Origin: Atopobiaceae bacterium UBA5363
GTDB taxonomy: Bacteria; Actinomycetota; Coriobacteriia; Coriobacteriales; Atopobiaceae
Direction of reading: 5' to 3'
Assembly: GCA_002407925.1 (NCBI GenBank)
Contig: DHPN01000024.1
Location: 43,758 to 79,754, forward strand
Length of the DNA: 35,997 nt
Notes under the pieces: model-generated
What the model was told of the DNA's origin: nothing
Seen by the model: only the letters and a program-made list of their open reading frames with translations
Database searches by the model: none
Made by a program: the position numbers and the translations under genes
Shown: piece by piece, positions 1 through 6,430 of the stretch
Layout of the letters: every line of letters begins with the position of its first letter
How positions within the stretch are numbered: position 1 is the stretch's first letter

Positions 1-135
1 GGACACATGGGTGATGACCGCGTGACGGTTAAGAACCTCAAGCTTGTTCGTGTAGATGCCGAGCAAAATCTGATGCTTGTCAGAGGCGCTGTGCCTGGCG
101 GCAAGAACGCTATTGTTCAAGTCCGCATGGCCTAA
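1..135 (+). CDS. rplC: 50S ribosomal protein L3, C-terminal end (partial)
   Basis: The window opens inside this gene. An open frame from base 1 gives 44 residues and ends with TAA at 133-135. The visible end (GHMGDDRVTVKNLKLVRVDA, then a GAVPGGKNA segment) matches the C-terminal part of L3, which is one of the first proteins to bind 23S rRNA and lies near the peptidyl-transferase centre. The position directly before rplD is the standard S10-operon order rpsJ-rplC-rplD. The start and most of the protein lie upstream, so nothing can be said about its full length. The 40-base gap to rplD contains only that gene's ribosome binding site, so the two are co-transcribed. Confidence 0.93.
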   Translation, partial: GHMGDDRVTVKNLKLVRVDAEQNLMLVRGAVPGGKNAIVQVRMA

Positions 136-175
136 AGCCTGCAGTGGATATTCTTTAGGCCAATAAGGAGGACAA

Positions 176-799
176 ATGTCCAAGATACAGATGAGAAACT
201 TAGAGGGACAAGCAGCTGGGGAGGCTGATCTTTCCTCTAATGTTTTTGGCATAGAGCCAAATGTTTCTGTGGTGCACCAAGTAATCATTGCCTATGAGGC
301 ATGCCTGTGGCAGGGGACCCATTCGACGAAGAATCGTCATGACGTGTCTGGTGGTGGTGTTAAGCCTTTCCGTCAAAAGGGAACAGGCCGTGCCCGCCAA
401 GGCTCCATCCGCGCCGGCCAGTTCCGTCATGGGGGCATCATTTTTGGGCCGACGCCCCACAGCCATGCTCTACGCTCGAACGCGAAAGAGGTCAAGCTTG
501 CAATGCGCTCCGTTTTGTCGGGCAAGCTTGCAGACTCTGAACTCGTTGTTCTTGACAAGCTAGACCTTGAGCCTAAGACAAAAAATGCCGTCGCGGTGCT
601 TGATGCGCTTGGGCTAGCGGGCAAGCGTGTAACCGTTGTGGTTGCCGATAACGATGTAAATACCTACCTTGCTTTCCGCAATCTTCTTAACGTGGTGTTA
701 GTTGGGGTTTCGGAAGCCAACGCACGCAATCTAATTGACAACGCTGCCTTGGTCATGAGCCAAGATGTCGCCAAGTACTTCGAGGAGGTGCTTGCGTAA
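176..799 (+). CDS. rplD: 50S ribosomal protein L4
   Basis: This is a 207-residue large-subunit protein whose globular domain sits on the ribosome surface and whose extended loop lines the exit tunnel. The loop is recognisable at about residues 45-90 by GTHSTKNRHDVSGGG followed by KPFRQKGTGRARQGS, the most conserved stretch of bacterial L4. The length is normal for the family. The ATG at 176 is preceded by AAGGAGG at 165-171. The stop codon overlaps the rplW start by one base (TAATG), which points to translational coupling. In Escherichia coli L4 is also the autogenous repressor of the S10 operon. Whether that holds here cannot be seen, because the operon leader lies outside the window. Confidence 0.97.
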   Translation: MSKIQMRNLEGQAAGEADLSSNVFGIEPNVSVVHQVIIAYEACLWQGTHSTKNRHDVSGGGVKPFRQKGTGRARQGSIRAGQFRHGGIIFGPTPHSHALRSNAKEVKLAMRSVLSGKLADSELVVLDKLDLEPKTKNAVAVLDALGLAGKRVTVVVADNDVNTYLAFRNLLNVVLVGVSEANARNLIDNAALVMSQDVAKYFEEVLA

Positions 800-1107
800 T
801 GAAAAGCGCCCATGAGACTATTGTCCGCCCAGTGGTATCCGAGCGCTCCTTCGATATGATGGAGCAGGGAAAATATACCTTTGAGGTAGCTCGGACGGCC
901 CCTAAGGAAGAGATCGCGACTGCTGTCGAAAGTCTTTTTAACGTACATGTAGTTAAGGTCAATACTGCCTGGGTTAAGCCAAAGACCAAACGGGTTCGCT
1001 ATCAGGCCGGCAAGACGCGTACGTGGAAGAAGGCTATCGTAACCCTCGCCCCCGGCGAGCAGATCGAGATCTTCTCTAACCAGCAGAAAGACGATGCACA
1101 AGAGTAG
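799..1107 (+). CDS. rplW: 50S ribosomal protein L23
   Basis: This 102-residue protein is L23, which sits at the mouth of the peptide exit tunnel and docks trigger factor and signal recognition particle. The N-terminal HETIVRPVVSERSFDMMEQG and the segment VKVNTAWVKPKTKRVRYQAG are typical; the second is the loop that reaches into the tunnel. The length is usual for bacteria. The start ATG overlaps the rplD stop by one base, and the ribosome binding site (GAGGAGG) lies inside the end of rplD. Unlike most junctions of this operon, the gene is followed by a long structured spacer of 146 bases before rplB. Confidence 0.97.
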   Translation: MKSAHETIVRPVVSERSFDMMEQGKYTFEVARTAPKEEIATAVESLFNVHVVKVNTAWVKPKTKRVRYQAGKTRTWKKAIVTLAPGEQIEIFSNQQKDDAQE

Positions 1108-1253
1108 CGATGCACCCGCAGACTCCTAGAGCCTGCGGGTTATCCTGTTGCGCGTAGTAGATACGCGCGGCACCGTGGTATTCCGGTGTCATTTTGCCGA
1201 GGCACAGAGCCTTCTCCCGAGCAAAATGGCCAGCGGAGAAGAAGGGAAACACA
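1108..1253 (+). promoter_or_regulatory. Structured spacer between rplW and rplB, candidate cis-regulatory RNA
   Basis: This 146-base spacer holds three potential hairpins in a row. The first is ACCCGCAG at 1114-1121 with CTGCGGGT at 1133-1140. It is 8 bp, has an 11-base loop and lacks a T tract. The second is CACCG with CGGTG at about 1171-1188. The third is a long stem pairing 1188-1197 with 1221-1230, containing ATTTTGC and GCAAAAT, with an inner AGGC/GCCT helix at 1200-1203 and 1209-1212. The rplB ribosome binding site lies 3' of it. No open frame with a ribosome binding site fills the gap. An autogenous control element or partial attenuator is an inference; the pairings are what can be seen. 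Confidence 0.45.
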
Positions 1254-2090
1254 ATGGGAGTTAAGCACCTTAAACCAACGAGCGCCGGCAGACGCTGGCA
1301 GACTATCTCGGATTTTTCCGAGATAACAACGAACAAGCCGGAGAAGTCCTTGCTTGAGCCACTGCCTCATCAGGCAGGGAGGAACAACAACGGTCACATC
1401 ACCACTCGTCATCAGGGCGGTGGCAACAAAACCAAATATCGTCGCGTTGATTTCAAACGCCAGAAGGATAACGTAGCAGCAAAAGTTGCCACGATTGAGT
1501 ATGACCCGAACCGCTCTGCGCGTATCGCGCTGCTTCACTATGCTGACGGGGCGAAGTCGTACATCTTGGCTCCTGAGGGTCTTAAAGTGGGCGACAAGGT
1601 TGTTTCTGGCGCCAAAGACGTCGATATCAAGCCGGGCAACTGCATGCCGCTTTCAGAAATTCCTGTAGGCACCTTCGTTCATGCCGTTGAGTTTCAGCCT
1701 GGGAAGGGTGCGGCCATCGCTCGCTCTGCGGGTGCTTCTGTGCAGTTGATGGGCAAGGACAATGGCTATGCAGTTCTTCGTATGCCGTCCTCGGAGCTAC
1801 GCCGTGTGCTGCTTTCTTGCCGTGCCTCTATCGGCGTGGTGGGCAACGCGGATCACTCCAATGTCGTGGTTGGCAAGGCGGGACGCACGCGTTGGTCCGG
1901 AGTACGTCCGACAGTCCGTGGTACGGTCATGAACCCAGTAGACCACCCACATGGCGGTGGTGAAGGCAAGAACCACACCTCTGGTCGTCCATCCGTGTCC
2001 CCTTGGGGCAAGCCCTCAAAGGGAGCCAAGACACGCGATCCCAAGAAGGCCAGCAACAGGCTTATCATCCGTCGTCGTCGCTCCAAGTAG
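1254..2090 (+). CDS. rplB: 50S ribosomal protein L2
   Basis: This is L2, which binds 23S rRNA at the subunit interface and is needed for subunit association and peptidyl-transferase activity. The start chosen is ATG 1254 with GAGAAGAAGG upstream. It gives 278 residues beginning MGVKHLKPTSAGRRW, the normal length and N-terminus of the family. The same frame is open 20 codons further upstream to 1194, but that extension has no matching residues and lies in the structured spacer. The C-terminal NPVDHPHGGGEG motif carries the conserved histidine of L2 (the HPHGGG loop). The basic tail GAKTRDPKKASNRLIIRRRR is also typical. Confidence 0.97.
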   Translation: MGVKHLKPTSAGRRWQTISDFSEITTNKPEKSLLEPLPHQAGRNNNGHITTRHQGGGNKTKYRRVDFKRQKDNVAAKVATIEYDPNRSARIALLHYADGAKSYILAPEGLKVGDKVVSGAKDVDIKPGNCMPLSEIPVGTFVHAVEFQPGKGAAIARSAGASVQLMGKDNGYAVLRMPSSELRRVLLSCRASIGVVGNADHSNVVVGKAGRTRWSGVRPTVRGTVMNPVDHPHGGGEGKNHTSGRPSVSPWGKPSKGAKTRDPKKASNRLIIRRRRSK

Positions 2091-2117
2091 CGCATTTATG
2101 AGTAGGAGAATTCAAGC

Positions 2118-2381
2118 ATGAGCAGAAGTCTCAAGAAGGGTCCGTTCGTGGAGACACGTCTCCTTGCGCGCGTAGCCGCGATGAACGAATCTGGCAAGAA
2201 AGAGGTTATTAAGACCTGGTCGCGTGCATCTACGATTTTCCCAGAGATGGTAGGTCATACGATCGCCGTTCATGATGGGCGCAAGCATGTGCCTATCTAT
2301 ATCACCGAGTCCATGGTTGGCCACAAGCTTGGCGAGTTTGCGCCCACCCGTACCTTCCGTGGTCACAAAATTGCCGAGTAG
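2118..2381 (+). CDS. rpsS: 30S ribosomal protein S19
   Basis: This 87-residue small-subunit head protein forms a complex with S13 and contacts 16S rRNA near the A-site tRNA. MSRSLKKGPFVETRLL at the start and the stretch GRKHVPIYITESMVGHKLGE are signature segments of S19. The length is slightly short of the common 91-93 but complete. A TAGGAGAA ribosome binding site stands before ATG 2118. It lies 27 bases after rplB and 16 bases before rplV, as expected in the S10 operon. Confidence 0.97.
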   Translation: MSRSLKKGPFVETRLLARVAAMNESGKKEVIKTWSRASTIFPEMVGHTIAVHDGRKHVPIYITESMVGHKLGEFAPTRTFRGHKIAE

Positions 2382-2397
2382 GGGGTAGGGGATATAC

Positions 2398-2763
2398 ATG
2401 GCAAACACTGATACTGCGCCAGTCGAGGTTTCTGCGACCGCACGTTATGTCCGAATGGCACCACGCAAAGTACGCTTGGTCATTGACCAAATTCGCAACA
2501 AGTCGGTTGAGCGGGCTCTCGAAACGCTTCAGTTTACGCGCAGAAGCGCTGCCGAGCCTGTTGCAAAGACGCTTCGTTCTGCTGTGGCAAACGCAGAGAA
2601 CAACAATGGCCTTCGCGCTCAAAATCTTTACGTAAAAGCTGCCTATGTTAATGAAGGGCCGACGCTCAAGCGTATCCGTCCGCGCGCAAAGGGCTCTGCG
2701 AGCCGTATTAATAAGCGCACGAGTCACATCACCGTCGTCGTTGCACCTCGGAAGGAGGCGTAA
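2398..2763 (+). CDS. rplV: 50S ribosomal protein L22
   Basis: This 121-residue protein is L22, whose beta-hairpin lines the exit tunnel and is a known site of macrolide resistance changes in other species. The segment ARYVRMAPRKVRLVIDQIR and the C-terminal hairpin region (GPTLKRIRPRAKGSASRINK) are characteristic. The start ATG 2398 sits behind a GGGGTAGGGGA purine run. The stop is six bases before the rpsC start, with the rpsC ribosome binding site spanning the junction, which supports co-translation. Confidence 0.97.
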   Translation: MANTDTAPVEVSATARYVRMAPRKVRLVIDQIRNKSVERALETLQFTRRSAAEPVAKTLRSAVANAENNNGLRAQNLYVKAAYVNEGPTLKRIRPRAKGSASRINKRTSHITVVVAPRKEA

Positions 2764-2769
2764 GGGAGC

Positions 2770-3483
2770 ATGGGCCAGAAGGTTCAACCGACAGGTTTTC
2801 GTCTTGGCATTACTGAGACGTGGCGTTCCCGCTGGTACGCTGATAAGGATTACGCTACCAAGCTTGGTAATGACCTTGAGATCCGTAAGTTTTTGGCCAA
2901 ACGCCTCGAGCGTGCAGCTCTTTCTCGCGTGGAGATCGAACGCGCCGGTGAAAAGATCAAGGTCACAATTTATACGGCGCGCCCTGGAATTGTCATCGGC
3001 AAAAAGGGCGCTGAGATTGATGTGCTGCGTGCTGATCTTGAGAAGATCGCACATGCTGACAAGGGAAACGTCAACGTTGACGTCATAGAAATCCGCCGCC
3101 CTGAGCTTGACGCCCAGCTCGTTGCTCAGTCCATTGCAGATCAGCTCGAGGGCCGCGTAGCTTTCAGGCGTGCAATGCGCAAAGCTGTTCAAAGCGCGCG
3201 TAAGTCAGGGGCTAAGGGTATTCGTATCCAATGCTCCGGCCGTCTTAACGGTGCGGAGATGGGACGTCGTGAATGGTATCGCGAGGGCCGTGTGCCTTTG
3301 CATACCCTTCGCGCAACCATTGGGTTCGGCGAAGCGACTGCCCGCACAACGATGGGCGCCTGCGGTGTCAAGGTCTGGATTTATCTCGGCGAGAAACTGC
3401 CTGGGCAGCCTGTTCCGCACCCGGAACTTGAAGGCAATTCGCGTCCGCGCCGTGGTGGCCGTAGTGAGAGGAGGAGCCGCTAA
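2770..3483 (+). CDS. rpsC: 30S ribosomal protein S3
   Basis: This is a 237-residue S3. It forms part of the mRNA entry channel and helicase site with S4 and S5. The KH type II domain shows its GKKG loop at residues 77-80 within IVIGKKGAEID. The C-terminal domain shows RRAMRKAVQSARKSGAKGI and the CSGRLNGAEMGRREWYREGR segment typical of S3. The last residues form an Arg-rich tail (RPRRGGRSERRSR). Start ATG 2770 follows AAGGGAG. The stop overlaps the rplP start by one base (TAATG). Confidence 0.97.
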   Translation: MGQKVQPTGFRLGITETWRSRWYADKDYATKLGNDLEIRKFLAKRLERAALSRVEIERAGEKIKVTIYTARPGIVIGKKGAEIDVLRADLEKIAHADKGNVNVDVIEIRRPELDAQLVAQSIADQLEGRVAFRRAMRKAVQSARKSGAKGIRIQCSGRLNGAEMGRREWYREGRVPLHTLRATIGFGEATARTTMGACGVKVWIYLGEKLPGQPVPHPELEGNSRPRRGGRSERRSR

Positions 3484-3908
3484 TGCTCGCACCTAAGCGT
3501 GTCGCGCACCGTAAGGTTCAGCGCGGCTCTATGAAAGGGCAGGCTAAGGGCAATACAAAGCTCTACTTTGGAGACTATGGCCTGCTTGCACTTGAACGCG
3601 ATTGGATTACCAACCGTCAAATTGAGGCAGCTCGTGTTGCAATTACCCGTTGCATGAAGCGCGGCGGCAAGGTTTGGATTACTATTTTTCCAGACAAGCC
3701 AATTACCAAAAAGCCAGCTGAAACCCGTATGGGCAAGGGCAAGGGCAACCCAGAGGATTGGGTTGCGGTCGTGAAGCCTGGACGCATCATGTTTGAGGTC
3801 GGAGATGTTGACGAAGCCACAGCAAGAGAGGCATTGCGCTTGGCTCAATATAAACTGCCGATCAAAACGAAGATCGTCACCCGCGCCGACTTTGGCGAGG
3901 AGGAGTAG
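3483..3908 (+). CDS. rplP: 50S ribosomal protein L16
   Basis: This is a 141-residue L16, a tRNA-contacting protein near the A and P sites. The N-terminus MLAPKRVAHRKVQRG and the segment KPAETRMGKGKGNPEDWV are hallmarks. The methionine-rich/glycine-rich loop MGKGKG is near the peptidyl-transferase centre in known structures. The length is normal. The start overlaps the rpsC stop by one base and a GAGGAG site lies inside the end of rpsC, so the two are coupled. Confidence 0.97.
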   Translation: MLAPKRVAHRKVQRGSMKGQAKGNTKLYFGDYGLLALERDWITNRQIEAARVAITRCMKRGGKVWITIFPDKPITKKPAETRMGKGKGNPEDWVAVVKPGRIMFEVGDVDEATAREALRLAQYKLPIKTKIVTRADFGEEE

Positions 3909-3913
3909 CCACC

Positions 3914-4132
3914 ATGAAGTACAAGGACATTCAGGCTCTCTCTGATGCTGAGCTTGCACAGAAGCTTGATGAGGGCCGAACGGAGCTGTTCAACCTCCGT
4001 TTCCAGATGGCTACAAGCCAGCTGGACAACACTGCGCGCGTGACAACGGTCAAGCGCGATATTGCTCGGGTTCAGACCGAGATGCGTGTACGTCAGATAG
4101 CGGCAGAAGCCTCTGCTGCTAAGAAGAACTAG
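3914..4132 (+). CDS. rpmC: 50S ribosomal protein L29
   Basis: This 72-residue helical protein is L29, which sits next to L23 at the exit tunnel and contributes to the chaperone docking area. The pattern LSDAELAQKLDEGRTELFNLRFQ followed by a basic helix is diagnostic for this small family. The C-terminal tail is Ala/Lys-rich (AAEASAAKKN), as in many actinobacteria. ATG 3914 lies five bases after the rplP stop, and GAGGAGTAG at the rplP end is its ribosome binding site. Confidence 0.95.
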   Translation: MKYKDIQALSDAELAQKLDEGRTELFNLRFQMATSQLDNTARVTTVKRDIARVQTEMRVRQIAAEASAAKKN

Positions 4133-4149
4133 ATCGCGGGAGACAGGAA

Positions 4150-4416
4150 ATGGCAGATACCGAAAGCAGGAGTGCGCGTAAGGTTCGCACCGGTGAGGTC
4201 ATATCGCTCTCCGGCGATAAGACCATTACAGTGCAAGTAACCTATCGTAAGCACCATCCAAAGTATGGCAAGATGATGATCGTCCACAAGAAGCTTCATT
4301 GCCATGATGAGAAAAATGAGTGTGGCCTTGGCGACACTGTTCGCGTAATGGAAACCAGGCCCCTTTCCAAGACAAAGCGCTGGCGGGTAGTTGAGATCGT
4401 CGAGCGTGCAAAGTAA
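4150..4416 (+). CDS. rpsQ: 30S ribosomal protein S17
   Basis: This 88-residue protein is S17, an OB-fold primary 16S rRNA-binding protein. The core RKVRTGEVISLSGDKTITVQV and the segment RKHHPKYGKMMIVHKKLHCHDE match the family well. MADTESRSA is a slightly long acidic N-terminal lead. Length is normal. The following 65 bases before rplN carry a small hairpin (TCCGC at 4434-4438 with GCGGA at 4443-4447) and the rplN ribosome binding site. Confidence 0.96.
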   Translation: MADTESRSARKVRTGEVISLSGDKTITVQVTYRKHHPKYGKMMIVHKKLHCHDEKNECGLGDTVRVMETRPLSKTKRWRVVEIVERAK

Positions 4417-4481
4417 CATTTCGCCACGCGCTATCCGCGCATGCGGAGCATATGCGAGGCTGCTGAGTACGGAGGAATGCA

Positions 4482-4850
4482 ATGATTCAGATGGAAACCA
4501 TGCTTAACGTCGCTGATAATAGCGGCGCGCGGCGCGTGAAGTGCATTAAGGTCATGGGGGGCTCAAAGCGCCACTATGCCGGTATCGGTGACGTGATCAT
4601 GGGTGCAGTCCAAGAAGCAACGCCAGGCAGTGGGGTCAAGAAGGGTGACATTGTCCGTTGCGTTGTCGTGCGCACGGTCAAGGAGACTCGCCGCAAAGAT
4701 GGCAGTTACATCAAATTTGATCAGAATGCCTGCGTTCTGGTCGACAAAGACGGCGAACCAAAGGGGACTCGTATCTTTGGGCCAGTGGCGCGCGAGCTTC
4801 GTGAGCGTCACTACATGAAGATCGTCTCTCTTGCACCCGAGACGCTGTAA
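4482..4850 (+). CDS. rplN: 50S ribosomal protein L14
   Basis: This 122-residue L14 is a very conserved protein at the subunit interface (bridge B8). The start MIQMETMLNVADNSGARRV and the segment KKGDIVRCVVVRT are textbook family motifs. ATG 4482 lies after ACGGAGGAA. In Escherichia coli rplN is the first gene of the separate spc operon; here it runs on directly from rpsQ, and the real interruption comes later, after rplX. Confidence 0.97.
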   Translation: MIQMETMLNVADNSGARRVKCIKVMGGSKRHYAGIGDVIMGAVQEATPGSGVKKGDIVRCVVVRTVKETRRKDGSYIKFDQNACVLVDKDGEPKGTRIFGPVARELRERHYMKIVSLAPETL

Positions 4851-4865
4851 GGAGACGTGAAAGAC

Positions 4866-5183
4866 ATGCCAAAGATGAACGTTAAGAAGGGCGATCAGGT
4901 CGAAATCTTGTCTGGAAAAGACAAGGGCGCTCGCGGGGAGGTCCTGCGTGCGATCCCTGATCGAGGAAAGGTTGTCGTTGAGGGCGTTGCAGTTGTGAAA
5001 CGCTCGACCAAGCCCAACCAGACAAACCAGCAAGGCGGGATCATTGAGCACGAGGCAGCGATTGATGTCAGCAACGTTGCCCTCGTCTGCCCAAGTTGTG
5101 GCAAAGCTACCCGTGTTGGCCATGCAGAGGGCACCGATGGCAAGAAGGCCCGAGTCTGTAAGAAGTGCGGTGCGCAGTTTTAG
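4866..5183 (+). CDS. rplX: 50S ribosomal protein L24, Cys4 type
   Basis: This is L24, an assembly initiator that binds the 5' domain of 23S rRNA through a KOW motif (KKGDQVEILSGKDKG near the N-terminus). The start chosen is ATG 4866, 105 residues, because AAGGAG at 4849-4854 is well spaced from it. A GTG at 4857 in the same frame lies only two bases behind that site. The C-terminus carries two CxxC pairs (CPSC and CKKC) about 20 residues apart, which could bind zinc; such a tail is known in some L24 proteins. The gene is followed by a strong intrinsic terminator. Confidence 0.95.
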   Translation: MPKMNVKKGDQVEILSGKDKGARGEVLRAIPDRGKVVVEGVAVVKRSTKPNQTNQQGGIIEHEAAIDVSNVALVCPSCGKATRVGHAEGTDGKKARVCKKCGAQF

Positions 5184-5206
5184 CTACGCCAAATATTTGT
5201 TGCATG

Positions 5207-5255
5207 CTTCTCGCGCACCTTACAACCTGTGGTTACAAGGCGCGCGAGAAGTTTT
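5207..5255 (+). terminator. Rho-independent terminator after rplX
   Basis: CTTCTCGCGC at 5207-5216 pairs with GCGCGAGAAG at 5242-5251. After one A/C mismatch the helix continues as CCTT with AAGG, and after a symmetric AC/AC internal loop as AACC with GGTT, closed by TGT. It is followed directly by TTTT (5252-5255). This is the strongest hairpin inside the ribosomal-protein cluster. It sits where the operon is normally uninterrupted. Confidence 0.85.
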
Positions 5256-5314
5256 GTATGTCGAGGCCGCTAGTTGTTTCATACTAATGGTGAAGTAAAT
5301 ATGGCGAAACTGTG

Positions 5315-5345
5315 TTGACCAATCTCATGCAGATGTGGCTAGTAT
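5315..5345 (+). promoter_or_regulatory. Candidate sigma-70 type promoter for the rplE operon
   Basis: TTGACC at 5315-5320 (5 of 6 to the -35 consensus) is followed after 19 bases by TAGTAT at 5340-5345 (4 of 6 to the -10 consensus). A T-rich run follows. The spacing is longer than the ideal 17. The location, downstream of a terminator and 157 bases before rplE, is what makes the call plausible. Confidence 0.45.
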
Positions 5346-5501
5346 TTTTTTCCTTGAACTCGTACTATTAGTCTTTGCGTCTGCCAGTGGGCGCGTACTC
5401 GCGCACAATCGCAGATACATTTATGGCTCCTGGGCTCCTGCCGAGGAGGTGCGAGGCCAACCCCGCATGTAAAACCACCATGATTTAGTGAGGAGTGCTA
5501 T
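5346..5501 (+). other. Untranslated leader upstream of rplE
   Basis: This is the 3' half of the 318-base gene-free stretch between rplX and rplE. The remainder of that stretch (5184-5345) holds the terminator and promoter described separately. Two compact hairpins are visible: GCGCG (5391-5395) with CGCGC (5400-5404), and CTCCT (5435-5439) with AGGAG (5444-5448). The second contains a Shine-Dalgarno-like GGAGG at 5445-5449, far from any start. The true rplE site AGGAG is at 5491-5495. No coding sequence is supported. A ribosomal-protein-binding leader (in Escherichia coli S8 represses at the rplE start) is an inference. Confidence 0.4.
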
Positions 5502-6101
5502 ATGGCAGCTAAGAAAAGTAAAAAAGCCGCATATGTCGCAGTTGCAAAGGCGCCGGAGACCCCGCGTCTGAAGCAGCACTACATTGACGAAGTCCGTGAT
5601 GACCTGCAGAAGCGTTTTAACTACAAAAACGTTATGCAAGTCCCTACTTTTGAGAAGATCGTCGTTAATATGGGTGTTGGCGAAGCCGCCACAGATTCCA
5701 AGGCCATCGATGGTGCTATCTCAGATTTGAGAGCGATCACAGGCCAGCAGCCCTTGGTCACACATGCCCGTAAGTCCATAGCGACGTTCCACCTACGTGA
5801 GGGTCAGGCAATTGGGGCAAAGGTGACCTTGCGCGGGGATCGCATGTGGGAGTTTCTGGATCGTTTGATTGCCATAGCCATCCCGCGTATTCGTGACTTC
5901 CGCGGGCTTTCGCCGAAGAGCTTTGACGGTCACGGCAACTATTCTTTGGGTGTCACAGAGCAGCTGATCTTTCCGGAAGTTGATTTCGATAAAATTGACC
6001 ATATGCGTGGCATGGATATAACAATCGTTACCACCGCTCCTACAGATGACGAAGCGAAAGCTCTGCTCGAAGGCTTTCATTTCCCGTTTGCGGAAGCTTA
6101 G
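5502..6101 (+). CDS. rplE: 50S ribosomal protein L5 with N-terminal extension
   Basis: This is a 199-residue L5, which binds 5S rRNA and contacts P-site tRNA in the central protuberance. Family motifs are present: KNVMQVPTFEKIVVNMGVGEA, the AITGQQPLVTHARKSIATFHLREG block and the C-terminal RGMDITIVTTAPTDDEAKALL. Typical bacterial L5 has about 180 residues. The extra length is an N-terminal Lys/Ala-rich lead of about 20 residues before the TPRLKQHYIDEVR core. ATG 5502 has AGGAG six bases upstream, so the extension is probably translated. It begins a separate transcription unit after the terminator at 5207-5255. Confidence 0.96.
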   Translation: MAAKKSKKAAYVAVAKAPETPRLKQHYIDEVRDDLQKRFNYKNVMQVPTFEKIVVNMGVGEAATDSKAIDGAISDLRAITGQQPLVTHARKSIATFHLREGQAIGAKVTLRGDRMWEFLDRLIAIAIPRIRDFRGLSPKSFDGHGNYSLGVTEQLIFPEVDFDKIDHMRGMDITIVTTAPTDDEAKALLEGFHFPFAEA

Positions 6102-6116
6102 GTATAAAAAGGCATT

Positions 6117-6130
6117 CCGGCGAAAGCCGG
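6117..6130 (+). other. GNRA-tetraloop hairpin between rplE and rpsN
   Basis: CCGGC at 6117-6121 and GCCGG at 6126-6130 enclose the loop GAAA, a stable GNRA tetraloop. It lies 15 bases after the rplE stop and 11 bases before the rpsN ribosome binding site. No T tract follows, so it is not a terminator. It may stabilise the transcript, modulate rpsN translation or bind a protein, but nothing in the sequence decides this. Confidence 0.4.
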
Positions 6131-6152
6131 CTGATAGTTTAAAGGAGGATTT

Positions 6153-6338
6153 GTGGCTAAAACATCGATGATCGTCAAGGCGAATCGCACGCCGAAGTAC
6201 TCGACGCGTAAAGAGAACCGCTGCCAACGCTGTGGGCGTCCCCACTCCGTTTATCGCAAGTTCGGTCTGTGTCGTGAGTGCTTTCGCGAGCTAGCGCTTA
6301 AAGGCGAGCTTCCCGGCGTCCGCAAGGCAAGCTGGTAA
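6153..6338 (+). CDS. rpsN: 30S ribosomal protein S14, zinc-binding type Z
   Basis: This is a 61-residue short S14 (also called rpsZ), an essential late-assembling protein of the 30S head. It carries the four-cysteine zinc site as CQRC and CREC, separated by a short basic segment (GRPHSVYRKFGL). The end GELPGVRKASW is the standard C-terminus of this form. The start is GTG 6153, supported by AAAGGAGG at 6141-6148. The zinc form is ancestral; zinc-free long S14 copies are used elsewhere during zinc shortage. None is in the window. Confidence 0.96.
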   Translation: MAKTSMIVKANRTPKYSTRKENRCQRCGRPHSVYRKFGLCRECFRELALKGELPGVRKASW

Positions 6339-6357
6339 ACAGAGGCTGGGGCTCTGT
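6339..6357 (+). other. Small hairpin after rpsN
   Basis: ACAGAG at 6339-6344 pairs with CTCTGT at 6352-6357 around the loop GCTGGGG. It begins at the rpsN stop codon and lies 74 bases before rpsH. There is no T tract. It resembles the hairpin after rplE in position, which suggests a recurring spacer element rather than termination. Confidence 0.3.
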
Positions 6358-6430
6358 CGTAGAGGCGTTTGCCCCATGGGAGCAGACGAACCGGACGAAC
6401 AGATTCATCACGAATAAAGGAGAACTATTC

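Noticed and set aside
1114..1140. Intrinsic terminator after rplW
   Set aside because: The 8-bp stem is followed by TATCCTGTTG, not a T tract, and essential genes of the same operon follow; it is described as a structured spacer instead.
2302..3192. Open frame of 296 codons on the - strand across rpsS, rplV and rpsC
   Set aside because: It covers three certain ribosomal-protein genes in antisense and shows no recognisable domain.
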